From the NCBI GenBank assembly GCA_965372405.1, contig CBDVCE010000020.1:1-64000 (forward strand): a stretch of DNA of 64,000 bases, read 5' to 3'. How positions within the stretch are numbered: position 1 is the stretch's first letter; each line of letters starts with the position of its first letter. Source of the DNA: Sunxiuqinia sp965372405 (lineage in GTDB: Bacteria; Bacteroidota; Bacteroidia; Bacteroidales; Prolixibacteraceae). The translations under genes were made by a program, and so were the position numbers. This document shows, one piece after another, positions 18,101-24,387 of the stretch. Below the pieces are notes generated by a model. That model was not told the origin of the DNA and did not search any database. It was given only the letters and a program-made list of their open reading frames with translations.

Positions 18101-18621
18101 GCAGTGTTTATGGTGCACAATACCTGCTTGAAGCTTTGTATAAAGCTGGAGAAGCCGACTTCGCATTTGACTTGTTAACCGCAACTCATGATCGAAGTTG
18201 GTGGAATATGATTGCAGTTGGATCAACTATCACACTCGAAGCATGGGACTTAAACTATAAAAATAACTTAGACTGGAATCATGCGTGGGGAGCTGCTCCT
18301 GCTAATATTATTCCTCGTTACATGTGGGGGATTAAACCAATTGAACCTGGTTTTGGGAAGGCTATAATTCAACCACAACTATCAAGCTTAAAATCGTCTG
18401 AAATTACTTGCCCAACTATTCGTGGAAATATAATTGCAGCGTATATTAAAGGTGACGGTATTGATGAGTTTATTATTCAAATTCCAGCAAATATGGAGTG
18501 CGAATTTGTAATCCCAAATAATGAATACAGTTCTGTCCTTTTAAATAAAGAGCTTAAGGATGTAAAGCATAATAAGATTACCCTTTCTTCTGGAATGAAT
18601 CATATCATTATTAATCAGTAA
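15106..18621 (+). CDS. S1 sulfatase-GH78 rhamnosidase fusion
   Basis: 1171 aa in one uninterrupted frame, with a signal peptide (about 1-24). Residues about 30-480 are an S1 sulfatase: Asp40/Asp41 (TDDQRWD) and Asp305/Asn306 (MGDNGFF) are metal ligands, and Cys80 in CSASR is the formylglycine site. This is the CxAxR variant, so a maturase is needed. Residues about 485-590 form an Fn3-like domain (WTVPASSEKQ type, YYWKVKVWG). Residues about 600-1171 form a GH78 unit with DGDRERIPYEGD at 758-769, matching the GH78 catalytic motif. The S1-Fn3-GH78 order resembles the bimodular S1_25-GH78 enzyme of the Formosa agariphila ulvan pathway. It would remove sulfate and then rhamnose from green-algal-type oligosaccharides. 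Subfamily assignment is from memory of the architecture. Confidence 0.88.
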   Translation: MNYFRLSFIFILIFFSQSIYIKASPKSKGEKPNIIFILTDDQRWDALGYSGNKIIQTPEMDKLARSGVYFKNAIVTTPICSASRVSIFSGVQERTHKYTFQSGDIRSDLMETSYPKVLKQAGYYTGFYGKFGVNYPEKDKLFDVIEDYDRANQYKDYRGYYYKTLNGDTVHLTRYTGQKAIDFIDDVPDDQPFSLSLSFSAPHAHDGAPLQYFWQEESDKLYQNRNMPEPELADEKYFNALPKIVRDGFNRLRWYWKNDTPEKYQHSTKGYYRMINGVDREIAKIREKLEEKGLDENTVIILMGDNGFFLGERQISGKWLMYDNSIRVPLIVYDPRVKQHKDIEDMALNTDVPATIADLAGVEAPESWQGKSLMPLVTGKQKSIGRDTILVEHLWEFKNIPPSEGVRTNEWKYFRYVNDKSLEELYNLKDDPKETNNLASNPKYKNVLLEFRTKNDELGQRYADPYSGVPTGLMIEFIREPAKSLIVDRNPEFTWIVPASSEKQTAYQIIVASSLQNIREDIGDVWDSGKVSDSNSVEVEFNGKSLREKSDYYWKVKVWGTNETESPYSEYQVFTTGEFRGYSSTKNCFQSELITPSRIEQIANNHYFIDFGKDAFGTLQIELDSPADDTIIVHLGEKLLDNQIDKDPPGTIRYQKVKLAVKSGNHKYLLDLPADRRNTEPRAIQLPDSFGVIMPFRYCELENCKADVSKNNIRQKAYWYYFDDEQSHFESSDTILNQIWDICKYSMKATSFTGLYVDGDRERIPYEGDALINQLGHYCTDREYSIARRTNEYFIDHATWFTEWVLHTLPLFYYDYMYTGNIESVEYYYEELKIKALLDMAREDGLICSGSGDKELLKKIGFSGVNETFKALIDWPPKSNWGGKTAVTKRVNGERDNYDLVEYNTVVNSFHYSALKIMEGFAEKLNKTEDAKFFSQRALKVKAAINATMFDFEKGIYLDGEGSEHSSLHANMFPLALGVVPKEHVKSVTEFIMSRGMVCSVYGAQYLLEALYKAGEADFAFDLLTATHDRSWWNMIAVGSTITLEAWDLNYKNNLDWNHAWGAAPANIIPRYMWGIKPIEPGFGKAIIQPQLSSLKSSEITCPTIRGNIIAAYIKGDGIDEFIIQIPANMECEFVIPNNEYSSVLLNKELKDVKHNKITLSSGMNHIIINQ

Positions 18622-18690
18622 GTTTTGTTTCTTCTTTCCTAACTCTTGTAAATTCTTGCTAGCTTTGGTTAAATAGAATGGTTAACTTGG

Positions 18691-18776
18691 CTGGCGCGGA
18701 TTTGCAATTCGTGCTCTGTTTTGCAGAAATAAAAATGTTGTTTTGTTGAATGGCACAGATTACAAATCTGCGCCAG
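18691..18776 (+). repeat. Hairpin repeat copy 1
   Basis: Left arm 18691-18714 (begins CTGGCGCGGATTTG) pairs with right arm 18752-18776 (ends CAAATCTGCGCCAG), leaving a T-rich loop. The stem is about 24 bp with a few mismatches. A preceding 26-bp stretch (18663-18688) recurs at 21117-21142 with two differences, so the unit extends to the left. Confidence 0.85.
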
Positions 18777-18811
18777 TGTTGGGTTGAATTGAACAAATAG
18801 CTAATAATATA

Positions 18812-19387
18812 ATGGATATGGAATATTGCAAATGCATCAATTCAAAATATGTTAACTGGAAATTATTAATATTCTCATTGATAGTGATTAGTTGCAGTTT
18901 CAAACTAGATCAAGACTCTACAAATAGAAAAGTTCTTCAATTATTTTTTGATACATATCCTTTCATAATCTCCGATAGCCCTACTCTTGATCAAAAACAG
19001 GTTGATGGTGAATTATTGTACTATTCTTATCATGACAAAATTAACGATACATTAATAAATTATTCATTTAGAATATCTAAATACGATTCAATTGTGGCTA
19101 TTGGAAATTATGCAAAACAATATCAAGACGAATTATATATGTATAACTTACTTATGAAAGAAGATACTGTATATTTCTTTAAAGAAGATATAACTAATCC
19201 AAGTGAAAAGTTTTTTATAGTTGGCAAGTATGGTTATCTTTTTATGAATTTTGGATTTACAGATAATGAAATCGATTATTATATGTTGTATCGGGATTCA
19301 TTGAACAAAGTAAGAGGCAATGATCTTTCTCGGCTCCCAGAATTAAATTTAGAGGAAAGAAAAAGATTTGAAAAACTTTTTGATTAA
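18812..19387 (+). CDS. Lipoprotein of unknown function
   Basis: 191 aa. I do not recognise a family. A hydrophobic stretch (LLIFSLIVISC) ending in a cysteine at about residue 28 reads as a lipoprotein signal, so it is probably attached to the inner or outer membrane. An alternative ATG at 18818 would only shorten the N-terminus. The mature part is acidic, rich in Tyr, Asp and Asn, and ends in a charged helix. Codon use is more AT-rich than in the flanking housekeeping genes. It is the first of four small genes in an island, with a hairpin repeat 35 bp upstream and another 14 bp past its stop. Confidence 0.65.
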   Translation: MDMEYCKCINSKYVNWKLLIFSLIVISCSFKLDQDSTNRKVLQLFFDTYPFIISDSPTLDQKQVDGELLYYSYHDKINDTLINYSFRISKYDSIVAIGNYAKQYQDELYMYNLLMKEDTVYFFKEDITNPSEKFFIVGKYGYLFMNFGFTDNEIDYYMLYRDSLNKVRGNDLSRLPELNLEERKRFEKLFD

Positions 19388-19401
19388 CATTCTGTAGCCA
19401 A

Positions 19402-19490
19402 GCTGGTGTGGTTATGTTATCCGTGCTTTGTTTTGCAGAAACAAAAAATGTTGTTTTTTGGAATGACACAGATTGCAAATCTGCGCCAGC
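19402..19490 (+). repeat. Hairpin repeat copy 2
   Basis: Left arm 19402-19426 (GCTGGTGTGG...ATCCGTGC) and right arm 19465-19490 (GACACAGATTGC...GCGCCAGC). It is the same family as copy 1, with the shared loop TTTGTTTTGCAGAAACAAAA. It starts 14 bp after one stop codon and ends 61 bp before the next ATG. Confidence 0.85.
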
Positions 19491-19551
19491 GTTGAGGAAG
19501 CAGAATAATTTTACTCCTGAGTTGTTATTGAGAACTTCAAAAAAGTATGTA

Positions 19552-20046
19552 ATGCAAAAATATAGTTATGTGAGTTTGTTATTTCTGTTTTCACTAATCT
19601 TTGGATGTAGTGTAAATAAAGAATTTAACTACAAAAACATTCAAAAAGCATATAGAAACCCAGACAATGTTGTTTCTTTAGATTTTTCAAAATCTGGAAT
19701 TAAATCGTTACCAGACGATATTTCAAGATTTTCTAATCTTAAACTGGTAAACATCAGTTATAATGAACTAGACAGTTTTCCTCCAGAATTGCTAGAATGT
19801 GAAAAACTAGAGGTCATAATAATGATTCGATGCAACTTGATTGAAATACCTGCTGATATTGATCAATTAAAAGAGTTGAAAGATGTGACACTGACACACA
19901 ACAAATTGGAATCTTTACCTCGTAGTATCGGGAACTTGAAAAATCTAAGATTACTCTATATTGCTGATAACTGGTTCTCAGAACCAGAATTGGATAAAAT
20001 ACACTCTATAGTAAATGATAGTTGTAAAATTATTGATCGTTTCTGA
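19552..20046 (+). CDS. Leucine-rich-repeat lipoprotein
   Basis: 164 aa from the ATG at 19552. An open frame extends 48 codons upstream, but that part reads through the repeat element and is rejected. The N-terminus (LLFLFSLIFGC) is a lipoprotein signal with the lipid-modified Cys near residue 18. About four to five leucine-rich repeats of roughly 23 residues follow, with the pattern LxxLxxLxLxxNxLxxLPxxI (for example NKLESLPRSIGNLKNLRLL). LRR domains bind proteins; the partner is unknown. It is flanked by hairpin repeats on both sides. Confidence 0.75.
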   Translation: MQKYSYVSLLFLFSLIFGCSVNKEFNYKNIQKAYRNPDNVVSLDFSKSGIKSLPDDISRFSNLKLVNISYNELDSFPPELLECEKLEVIIMIRCNLIEIPADIDQLKELKDVTLTHNKLESLPRSIGNLKNLRLLYIADNWFSEPELDKIHSIVNDSCKIIDRF

Positions 20047-20052
20047 GAGCAC

Positions 20053-20147
20053 CACGCTTGCGCGGATATGTTATCCGTGCTTTGTTTTGCAGAAACAAAA
20101 GTTGTTGTAATGTTGAGTGGCACAGATTGCAAATCTACGCCAGCGTG
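20053..20147 (+). repeat. Hairpin repeat copy 3
   Basis: Left arm 20053-20080 (CACGCTTGCGCGG...ATCCGTGC) and right arm 20119-20147 (GGCACAGATTGC...GCCAGCGTG). The outer arm extends to CACGC/GCGTG. It starts 6 bp past the LRR gene stop and ends 59 bp before the next ATG. Confidence 0.85.
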
Positions 20148-20206
20148 GGTATTAAGGATCGTCTTATATTAATAAAAATATATCCATCTAAGTAATATGT
20201 ATAAAA

Positions 20207-20752
20207 ATGAATAAACTATTATTTATATTTTTCATCATAGGTACATTGTATTCTTGTAGTGATATTAGAAAAAAATACTATAATTCAGGGGAATTAAAAA
20301 GTGAAATAACTTACGATAACGATTCAATATATCACATTATAGACTATTACAAAAATGGAAACATTTTGAGTCAAGGAAATTATATAAATAACGTTAAATG
20401 TGGATTTTGGAGAGAATGGTATCCGGATGATTCTATAAAATGGGAAGGAAAATACATTGAAGGAGAACGTCAGATAGAAGTATTTCAGAAAACCCCAAAA
20501 ATTTTATTTAGAGATGTTTCTGAATATTTCATAGTTGGTAAAACGTACTCTTTTAGAATTAGAGTACAAGGATTGCATCCGAGTGACATGCTTATAGCCT
20601 GTACAAATGGAAAAGTAGAACTTGATACCAATGATGACTTATTTGATTTTAAATTCACTCCCAATAAAAGTGGAAACCTCAAACTACTTGTATATCCTGG
20701 AATTATGGATGTTGAATACTTTGTTGGAGAATTAGTTTTCAATATTGAATAA
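20207..20752 (+). CDS. Lipoprotein with YwqK/MORN-like repeats
   Basis: 181 aa. A lipoprotein signal (FFIIGTLYSC, Cys near residue 17) is followed by MORN/YwqK-type repeats (KKYYNSGELKSEITY, DYYKNGNILSQGNYINN, WREWYPDDSIKWEGKY), about residues 22-85. The C-terminal half (about 95-181) is a beta-rich domain with no recognised motif. YwqK-like repeats occur in immunity or antitoxin-like proteins and in many uncharacterised Bacteroidota lipoproteins. No toxin gene is adjacent, so an immunity role is not supported here. It has hairpin elements on both sides. Confidence 0.7.
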   Translation: MNKLLFIFFIIGTLYSCSDIRKKYYNSGELKSEITYDNDSIYHIIDYYKNGNILSQGNYINNVKCGFWREWYPDDSIKWEGKYIEGERQIEVFQKTPKILFRDVSEYFIVGKTYSFRIRVQGLHPSDMLIACTNGKVELDTNDDLFDFKFTPNKSGNLKLLVYPGIMDVEYFVGELVFNIE

Positions 20753-20765
20753 ACCCGCACAATAG

Positions 20766-20842
20766 CGAGCCCCGATACTTCGGGGTGTTATCCGTGCTTT
20801 ATTCTGAGACTCTGAATGTAAATCACAGCAAGCGTTAGGGTT
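20766..20842 (+). repeat. Degenerate hairpin repeat copy 4
   Basis: It begins with a compact hairpin, CCCCGA (20770-20775) with TCGGGG (20780-20785), then the family-typical TGTTATCCGTGCTTT, and ends with AATCACAGC...AGCGTTAGGG. The arms no longer pair well. It follows the YwqK-like gene by about 14 bp. Confidence 0.6.
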
Positions 20843-20860
20843 TGGCTATTTTGAGTTAAG

Positions 20861-21088
20861 GTTAGGGTCATCATCTTGTATAAGATGATGGCTATCTTAT
20901 GGGTTAGCATCATGATCTTCTATAAGATGAAGGCAATCTTCCGGGTTAGCATCATGATCTTCTATAAGATGGTCTTGATCTTCCATCCGACAGCCATGAT
21001 CTTGTATAAGATGAAGACAATCTTCCAGGTTAGCATCATGATCTTGTATAAGATGAAGGCAATCTTACGGGTTAGCATCATGATCTTA
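20861..21088 (+). repeat. 42-bp tandem repeat, five units plus a partial
   Basis: Units lie at 20861-20902, 20903-20944, 20945-20986, 20987-21028 and 21029-21070, with an 18-bp partial to 21088. Most units read GTTAGCATCATGATCTT, then C/GTATAAGATGAAGGCAATCTTCCGG. Inside each unit, ATCTT and AAGAT alternate, giving small dyads. Because 42 is divisible by 3, an 84-codon frame stays open, coding a 14-residue repeat, but it has no signal or other sign of being a gene. Confidence 0.9.
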
Positions 21089-21116
21089 TTGGTTTTTTAT
21101 GGAGTCATTCTTCCTA

Positions 21117-21173
21117 CTTTGGTTAAATAGAATAGTTATCTTTACCAGGCACAGATTGCAAATTTGCGCCAAC
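21117..21173 (+). repeat. Truncated hairpin repeat copy 5
   Basis: The 26-bp leader found before copy 1 (here 21117-21142, 24 of 26 identical) is joined directly to a right arm (21148-21173, GGCACAGATTGCAAATTTGCGCC). The left arm and loop are missing. It ends 66 bp before the next ATG. Confidence 0.75.
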
Positions 21174-21239
21174 GATGGGAATAATGGAATGGTTACAAAA
21201 AAGTTTTCAACTTAGAAAAGCCTCAAAAAAGAACTAGTG

Positions 21240-21776
21240 ATGATTTATGAATTAATAGTATTTAGTGCATCAGTGATAATATGGGGAGTTAATAACTATC
21301 TAAAAAGGGTTGATGTAGCTCTCTGGGTTAAGATATCTTACTTGATAATAACATTCTTGTTCTTTCAGTATTATTTTGGAAGTTTTAGGATTACATTATG
21401 GGATTTTTATCGAAACGGGTTTGATGTATTTAATTCAACGACTGGAGAATATGCTTTCAATAAGAATGCAGATTTATCTATTTCTGTTCTATTTTTCTTA
21501 ATATCATTTTTTGTTTCAGGTTTGGCTCTAAATATAGCAGTGAAAGCTAAAAGTCGAAAGCTGTTATTGTGGACTACTCTAATTATTATAATTATTACAA
21601 TATTGGATTTTTATAAAGCATCAATATTAGAGTTTGGATTGGCAAGAAGTACTAAGACCTTTATTGTTTTTACGATTATGGTTTCTGTTATTTTAGGAAT
21701 AATAAATTTGATTTATAACACAAACCCATGGAAACGGATATTTACTCCACCTGCTAACAATAGACACCAGCTTTAA
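21240..21776 (+). CDS. Small integral membrane protein, unknown
   Basis: 178 aa from the ATG at 21240; a GTG just before it is in frame. Five likely membrane helices: about 3-18, 26-48, 78-100, 107-125 and 135-157, with a loop of about 30 residues between the second and third (RITLWDFYRNGFDVFN). The C-terminus is short and basic. I recognise no family or catalytic motif. It is the last gene of the accessory island, flanked by a truncated repeat upstream and another copy downstream. Confidence 0.6.
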   Translation: MIYELIVFSASVIIWGVNNYLKRVDVALWVKISYLIITFLFFQYYFGSFRITLWDFYRNGFDVFNSTTGEYAFNKNADLSISVLFFLISFFVSGLALNIAVKAKSRKLLLWTTLIIIIITILDFYKASILEFGLARSTKTFIVFTIMVSVILGIINLIYNTNPWKRIFTPPANNRHQL

Positions 21777-21841
21777 ATATGGGATTTGTAATCACAAATA
21801 CACAAGCCTCGCTGCGCTGCAAATCGAATTTAGTTCCCCTT

Positions 21842-21907
21842 GCTAGCGCGAATATGTAATCCGTGCTATGTTATGCAGAAGCACAGATTGCAAATTTGAA
21901 TTAGCTG
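21842..21907 (+). repeat. Hairpin repeat copy 6, short loop
   Basis: Left arm 21842-21866 (GCTAGCGCGAATATG...ATCCGTGC), then GCAGAA and right arm 21881-21907 (GCACAGATTGCAAATTTG...AGCTGG). The T-rich part of the loop present in copies 1-3 is deleted. Confidence 0.7.
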
Positions 21908-21935
21908 GAAGCTGTCCTGAAAATTCCAGTTAAGT

Positions 21936-21958
21936 CATCCTGAACTGGTTTCAGGATC
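21936..21958. repeat. Second-family hairpin, copy A
   Basis: ATCCTGAA (21937-21944) pairs with TTCAGGAT (21950-21957). The same core, with arms ATCATCCTGAA, recurs at 23721-23747, where it acts as a terminator. Confidence 0.75.
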
Positions 21959-21991
21959 TTTTCAAGAAAGCTTAAACGCGTATTGACGCAG

Positions 21992-22019
21992 ATTCCGTCC
22001 GGCAGCTGCCGGACGGAAT
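21992..22019. repeat. 28-bp perfect GC-rich palindrome
   Basis: ATTCCGTCCGGCAG (21992-22005) is followed directly by its reverse complement (22006-22019), with no spacer. It is GC-rich in AT-rich surroundings. A T-rich stretch (TTTCTATTTTTTTAG) begins about 7 bp later. It may be a dispersed repeat or a hairpin terminator; no gene end is close. Confidence 0.85.
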
Positions 22020-22223
22020 GACTAATTTCTATTTTTTTAGTACTAGCCATGTTGATATGGCGACACCTGCTTGAGTTAGACAAAAACTCATATTGTAAGA
22101 ATTAAAAGGAAATCAATTTGAGTTCACTCTTTTCTTACTATCTTTTGCTTGAAAATAAACTTGTCGGTTTGATTAAATTATGCACATGTTGGCGTTACAA
22201 TCGGCAAAACTAAACGAATCATC

Positions 22224-23210
22224 ATGAATATTGCTGTTGTTGGATTTGGCCTAATGGGAACTACCCATACTCAAAGCATTCTGAAGAATAAAAGTTTAAA
22301 CCTACTTGCTATAGTCGATCAAAATTTGAATAGTATTAAAGAGGGATTACAAGCGATGGCTGATGATTTTGCATCAGAAGAGCTTGAGTCCATTAAAAAA
22401 TACACTTCGTTTGACGAATGCCTGGAGCAGGAGTCGTTAGATGCTGTTCATATTTGTGTGCATACCAACCTGCATTATACGATGGTGAAGAAAGCCCTTT
22501 TACATGGTTTGCATGTGCTGGTAGAAAAACCATTTTGTTTTGATATTCAAGAAGGGGAGGAGTTGATTCAATTAGCCAAAGAGAAAGAGGTAATGCTGAT
22601 GGTTGCTCATGTTGTGCGGTTTATGGCACCTTACGAAAAGCTGAAAGAATGGGTTCAGAATAAAACCTATGGCAAACTAAAATTCTTGTCGTTAACCCGT
22701 TTTTCGGGCGTACCACAATGGGGACAATGGAAAGAGAAGCAAAAGGACTTTGGCTCGTCTGGTGGGGCTTTGTTCGATTTACTAATTCATGACATTGATT
22801 ATGCTGCTGACTTGATGGATGGAGCACCTGATAAGATTGAGAAAGTAGTGTTGCCCGGTAAGCTTAGTAAGCATGATTATATTAATGCCAGCTGGCACTA
22901 CAATTCATCAGATGTGACTGTACGGCTGGAGGGTGGTGATATTTTTCATGCCAACTTTCCTTTTCAGGCGGGGTTTATGGCACAGTTCGAGAATGCCAGC
23001 GTTCAGTTTTCAACTCAAAAGCCAGAATCAATTTTTGTAGCTACAGATGAGGAGGTAAAAGAAGTTGATGCAGGTGATCTTAATGAAGGCTACAGCAATG
23101 AGATCAATTATTTTTATGACTGTATCAGAAACTCAGAACAACCCCAAAGATGCAAACCTGAGTCATCCCTGGAAACCATTCGTATTTGTAGGAGGCATGC
23201 AGTAGAATAA
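22224..23210 (+). CDS. Gfo/Idh/MocA family oxidoreductase
   Basis: 328 aa. The N-terminal Rossmann fold (about 1-120) has VVGFGLMGTTH for the dinucleotide and the EKPFCF motif at about 97-102, the usual EKP catalytic/cofactor site. The C-terminal alpha/beta domain (about 125-328) includes SSGGALFDLLIHDIDYA, whose HDID matches the conserved substrate-site motif. It is expected to oxidise or reduce a sugar or cyclitol using NAD(P)H in the cytoplasm. No sugar gene adjoins it: the repeat island lies upstream and a Spy-like gene downstream. The substrate is unknown. Confidence 0.88.
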   Translation: MNIAVVGFGLMGTTHTQSILKNKSLNLLAIVDQNLNSIKEGLQAMADDFASEELESIKKYTSFDECLEQESLDAVHICVHTNLHYTMVKKALLHGLHVLVEKPFCFDIQEGEELIQLAKEKEVMLMVAHVVRFMAPYEKLKEWVQNKTYGKLKFLSLTRFSGVPQWGQWKEKQKDFGSSGGALFDLLIHDIDYAADLMDGAPDKIEKVVLPGKLSKHDYINASWHYNSSDVTVRLEGGDIFHANFPFQAGFMAQFENASVQFSTQKPESIFVATDEEVKEVDAGDLNEGYSNEINYFYDCIRNSEQPQRCKPESSLETIRICRRHAVE

Positions 23211-23281
23211 AAATTTTCAAATTGATTTTAAACCATTTCTTATTAAATACGTCTAAGCTTGAAAATTATAAAACAATATCC

Positions 23282-23710
23282 ATGAAAAAGTTAATCTATT
23301 CATTTTTTGTAATTGTATTATTTGCACAGTATAGTTTTGCTCAACCCGGCAATGGAGGACAGCGTCAGCGAATGACTCCCGAGCAACGTCTAGAGAAAAT
23401 GGCAGAGCAGCTTGGGCTTAGTGATATTCAAAAAAAGCAAATTGCTGAAATTGAAACTCAATACGCAGAAGAAACTAGTGATTTGAGAGATCGAATGAAA
23501 GAAACCGATGATAGGGATGAGCGCATGGAATTTATGACTTCAATGCGTGAAGTTATGTCTGAAAAGAATGCTGAAATTCGTAAACTATTAACTCCGGAAC
23601 AGCAGGAGAAATATGATGAGATGCTAAAAAAGATGACTGAAATGCGAAAGAAACGACAGGGTAAGCGTGGAGCAAATCAAAGAGGTGGCGCAGTTAGGCC
23701 AGGAAAATGA
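23282..23710 (+). CDS. Periplasmic Spy/CpxP-like (LTxxQ) protein
   Basis: 142 aa from the ATG at 23282; an upstream in-frame TTG at 23222 would bury the signal peptide and is rejected. A clear signal peptide (about 1-20, ending SFAQ) precedes a highly charged, helical region. Two TP/LTPEQ-type repeats (MTPEQRLEKMAEQLGLSD and LTPEQQEKYDEMLKKM) are typical of the Spy/CpxP fold. The tail is basic and glycine-rich. Such proteins are periplasmic chaperones or metal/stress sensors. It is followed by a hairpin terminator. Confidence 0.75.
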   Translation: MKKLIYSFFVIVLFAQYSFAQPGNGGQRQRMTPEQRLEKMAEQLGLSDIQKKQIAEIETQYAEETSDLRDRMKETDDRDERMEFMTSMREVMSEKNAEIRKLLTPEQQEKYDEMLKKMTEMRKKRQGKRGANQRGGAVRPGK

Positions 23711-23720
23711 TTTTGAAAAA

Positions 23721-23758
23721 ATCATCCTGAACTTGTTTCAGGATGATTCCAATTTTTT
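23721..23758 (+). terminator. Terminator after the Spy-like gene
   Basis: ATCATCCTGAA (23721-23731) pairs with TTCAGGATGAT (23737-23747), followed by TCCAATTTTTT. The hairpin core matches the element at 21936-21958, so a dispersed repeat appears to serve as a terminator. Confidence 0.7.
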
Positions 23759-23804
23759 AAAAACAGATCCTAAGATAAAATTAGGGTGATAAGACACAAA
23801 ATGA

Positions 23805-23829
23805 AAGGGGACTATTTGTCCCCTTCTTT
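23805..23829. terminator. ribH terminator
   Basis: AAGGGGAC (23805-23812) pairs with GTCCCCTT (23818-23825) across TATTT. It begins 3 bp past the ribH stop on the minus strand, where TCATTTT follows. On the plus strand TCTTTT follows, so it may work in both directions. Confidence 0.75.
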
Positions 23830-24317
23830 TATGCTTGCATATCTTGTTTAAGCGCTACCATCTTTATTGCGGTAACTGCCGCTTCGTCACCTTTATTGCC
23901 TAGCTTTCCTCCAGCACGGTCAAGTGCCTGTTGCTCATCATTCGTGGTTAAAACCCCAAAAATAACAGGCTTATTGTATTTCAAATTTAAATCGGTTGAT
24001 CCTTGCGTTACTCCGCTGCAAATGTAATCGAAGTGAGGCGTACCACCTTGAATAACACATCCAATTAGAATAATCGCATCTACAGCAGAATACTCCGCAA
24101 AATACTGTCCACCCAGCGGAAGTTCAAATGTGCCAGGAACGTGTTTAATGATGATGTCTTCATCATTTGCGTCATGCCTTTTAAGTGTATCAACAGCTCC
24201 CTGTGCCAAAGCTCCGGTAATTTCGTAGTTCCATTCGGCTACTACAATTCCAAATTTCATTCCTTTTGCTGAAGGCACAGATTCGATATTATATTCTGAT
24301 AAATTTTTTGTTGCCAT
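23829..24317 (-). CDS. ribH: 6,7-dimethyl-8-ribityllumazine synthase
   Basis: 162 aa. It makes 6,7-dimethyl-8-ribityllumazine, the penultimate riboflavin precursor. Family blocks are visible: GIVVAEWNYEITGALAQGA at the N-terminus, VPGTFELPLGGQ (phosphate/active-site loop), ILIGCVIQGGTPHFDYICSGVTQG (with the catalytic His in the PHFDY segment) and PVIFGVLTTNDEQQA. The length is normal for the icosahedral or pentameric enzyme. It is downstream of the TPR gene on the same strand but separated from it by a strong terminator. No other rib gene and no FMN riboswitch is visible. Confidence 0.95.
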   Translation of the reverse strand: MATKNLSEYNIESVPSAKGMKFGIVVAEWNYEITGALAQGAVDTLKRHDANDEDIIIKHVPGTFELPLGGQYFAEYSAVDAIILIGCVIQGGTPHFDYICSGVTQGSTDLNLKYNKPVIFGVLTTNDEQQALDRAGGKLGNKGDEAAVTAIKMVALKQDMQA

Positions 24318-24334
24318 TATTCCAATTTTTTGTA

Positions 24335-24365
24335 AAAATAAAAAATCCCCTGCAAAGAGGGGATT
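24335..24365 (-). terminator. Terminator after the TPR gene
   Basis: AATCCCCT (24344-24351) pairs with AGGGGATT (24358-24365) around a 6-nt loop. On the minus strand the stem is followed by a T-rich tract (TTTTTATTTTT). It lies 22 bp past the stop at 24388. Confidence 0.85.
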
Positions 24366-24387
24366 CTGAATATATCATTACAAGATC

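Larger units (their letters stand above)
21777..22223. other. Gene-free, repeat-rich stretch
   Basis: 447 bp without a supported gene. It holds a degenerate repeat remnant (GGGATTTGTAATC at 21781), hairpin repeat copy 6, a second-family hairpin and a GC-rich palindrome. A 60-codon minus frame across it is made of these palindromes and is not called. Confidence 0.6.

Noticed and set aside
19408..19551. N-terminal extension of the LRR lipoprotein
   Set aside because: It reads through hairpin repeat copy 2 and would bury the lipoprotein signal that begins at 19552.
20207..20752. Antitoxin/immunity gene from YwqK-like repeats
   Set aside because: No toxin or effector gene is adjacent, and such repeats are common in unrelated lipoproteins.
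20876..21130. 84-aa protein made of 14-residue repeats
   Set aside because: The frame exists only because the 42-bp tandem repeat is divisible by three. There is no start context, signal or non-repetitive domain.
18663..21907. Integron attC array
   Set aside because: The repeat ends do not carry the paired core sites of attC, only one copy has a GTTRRRY match, and no integrase gene is in the window. The regular gene/repeat spacing is kept as a finding, without the integron label.
18691..22019. CRISPR array
   Set aside because: The repeats are about 90 bp or 42 bp with genes or no spacers between them, and no cas gene is present.
21901..22083. 60-aa minus-strand frame
   Set aside because: It is made of palindromic repeats in the gene-free stretch.
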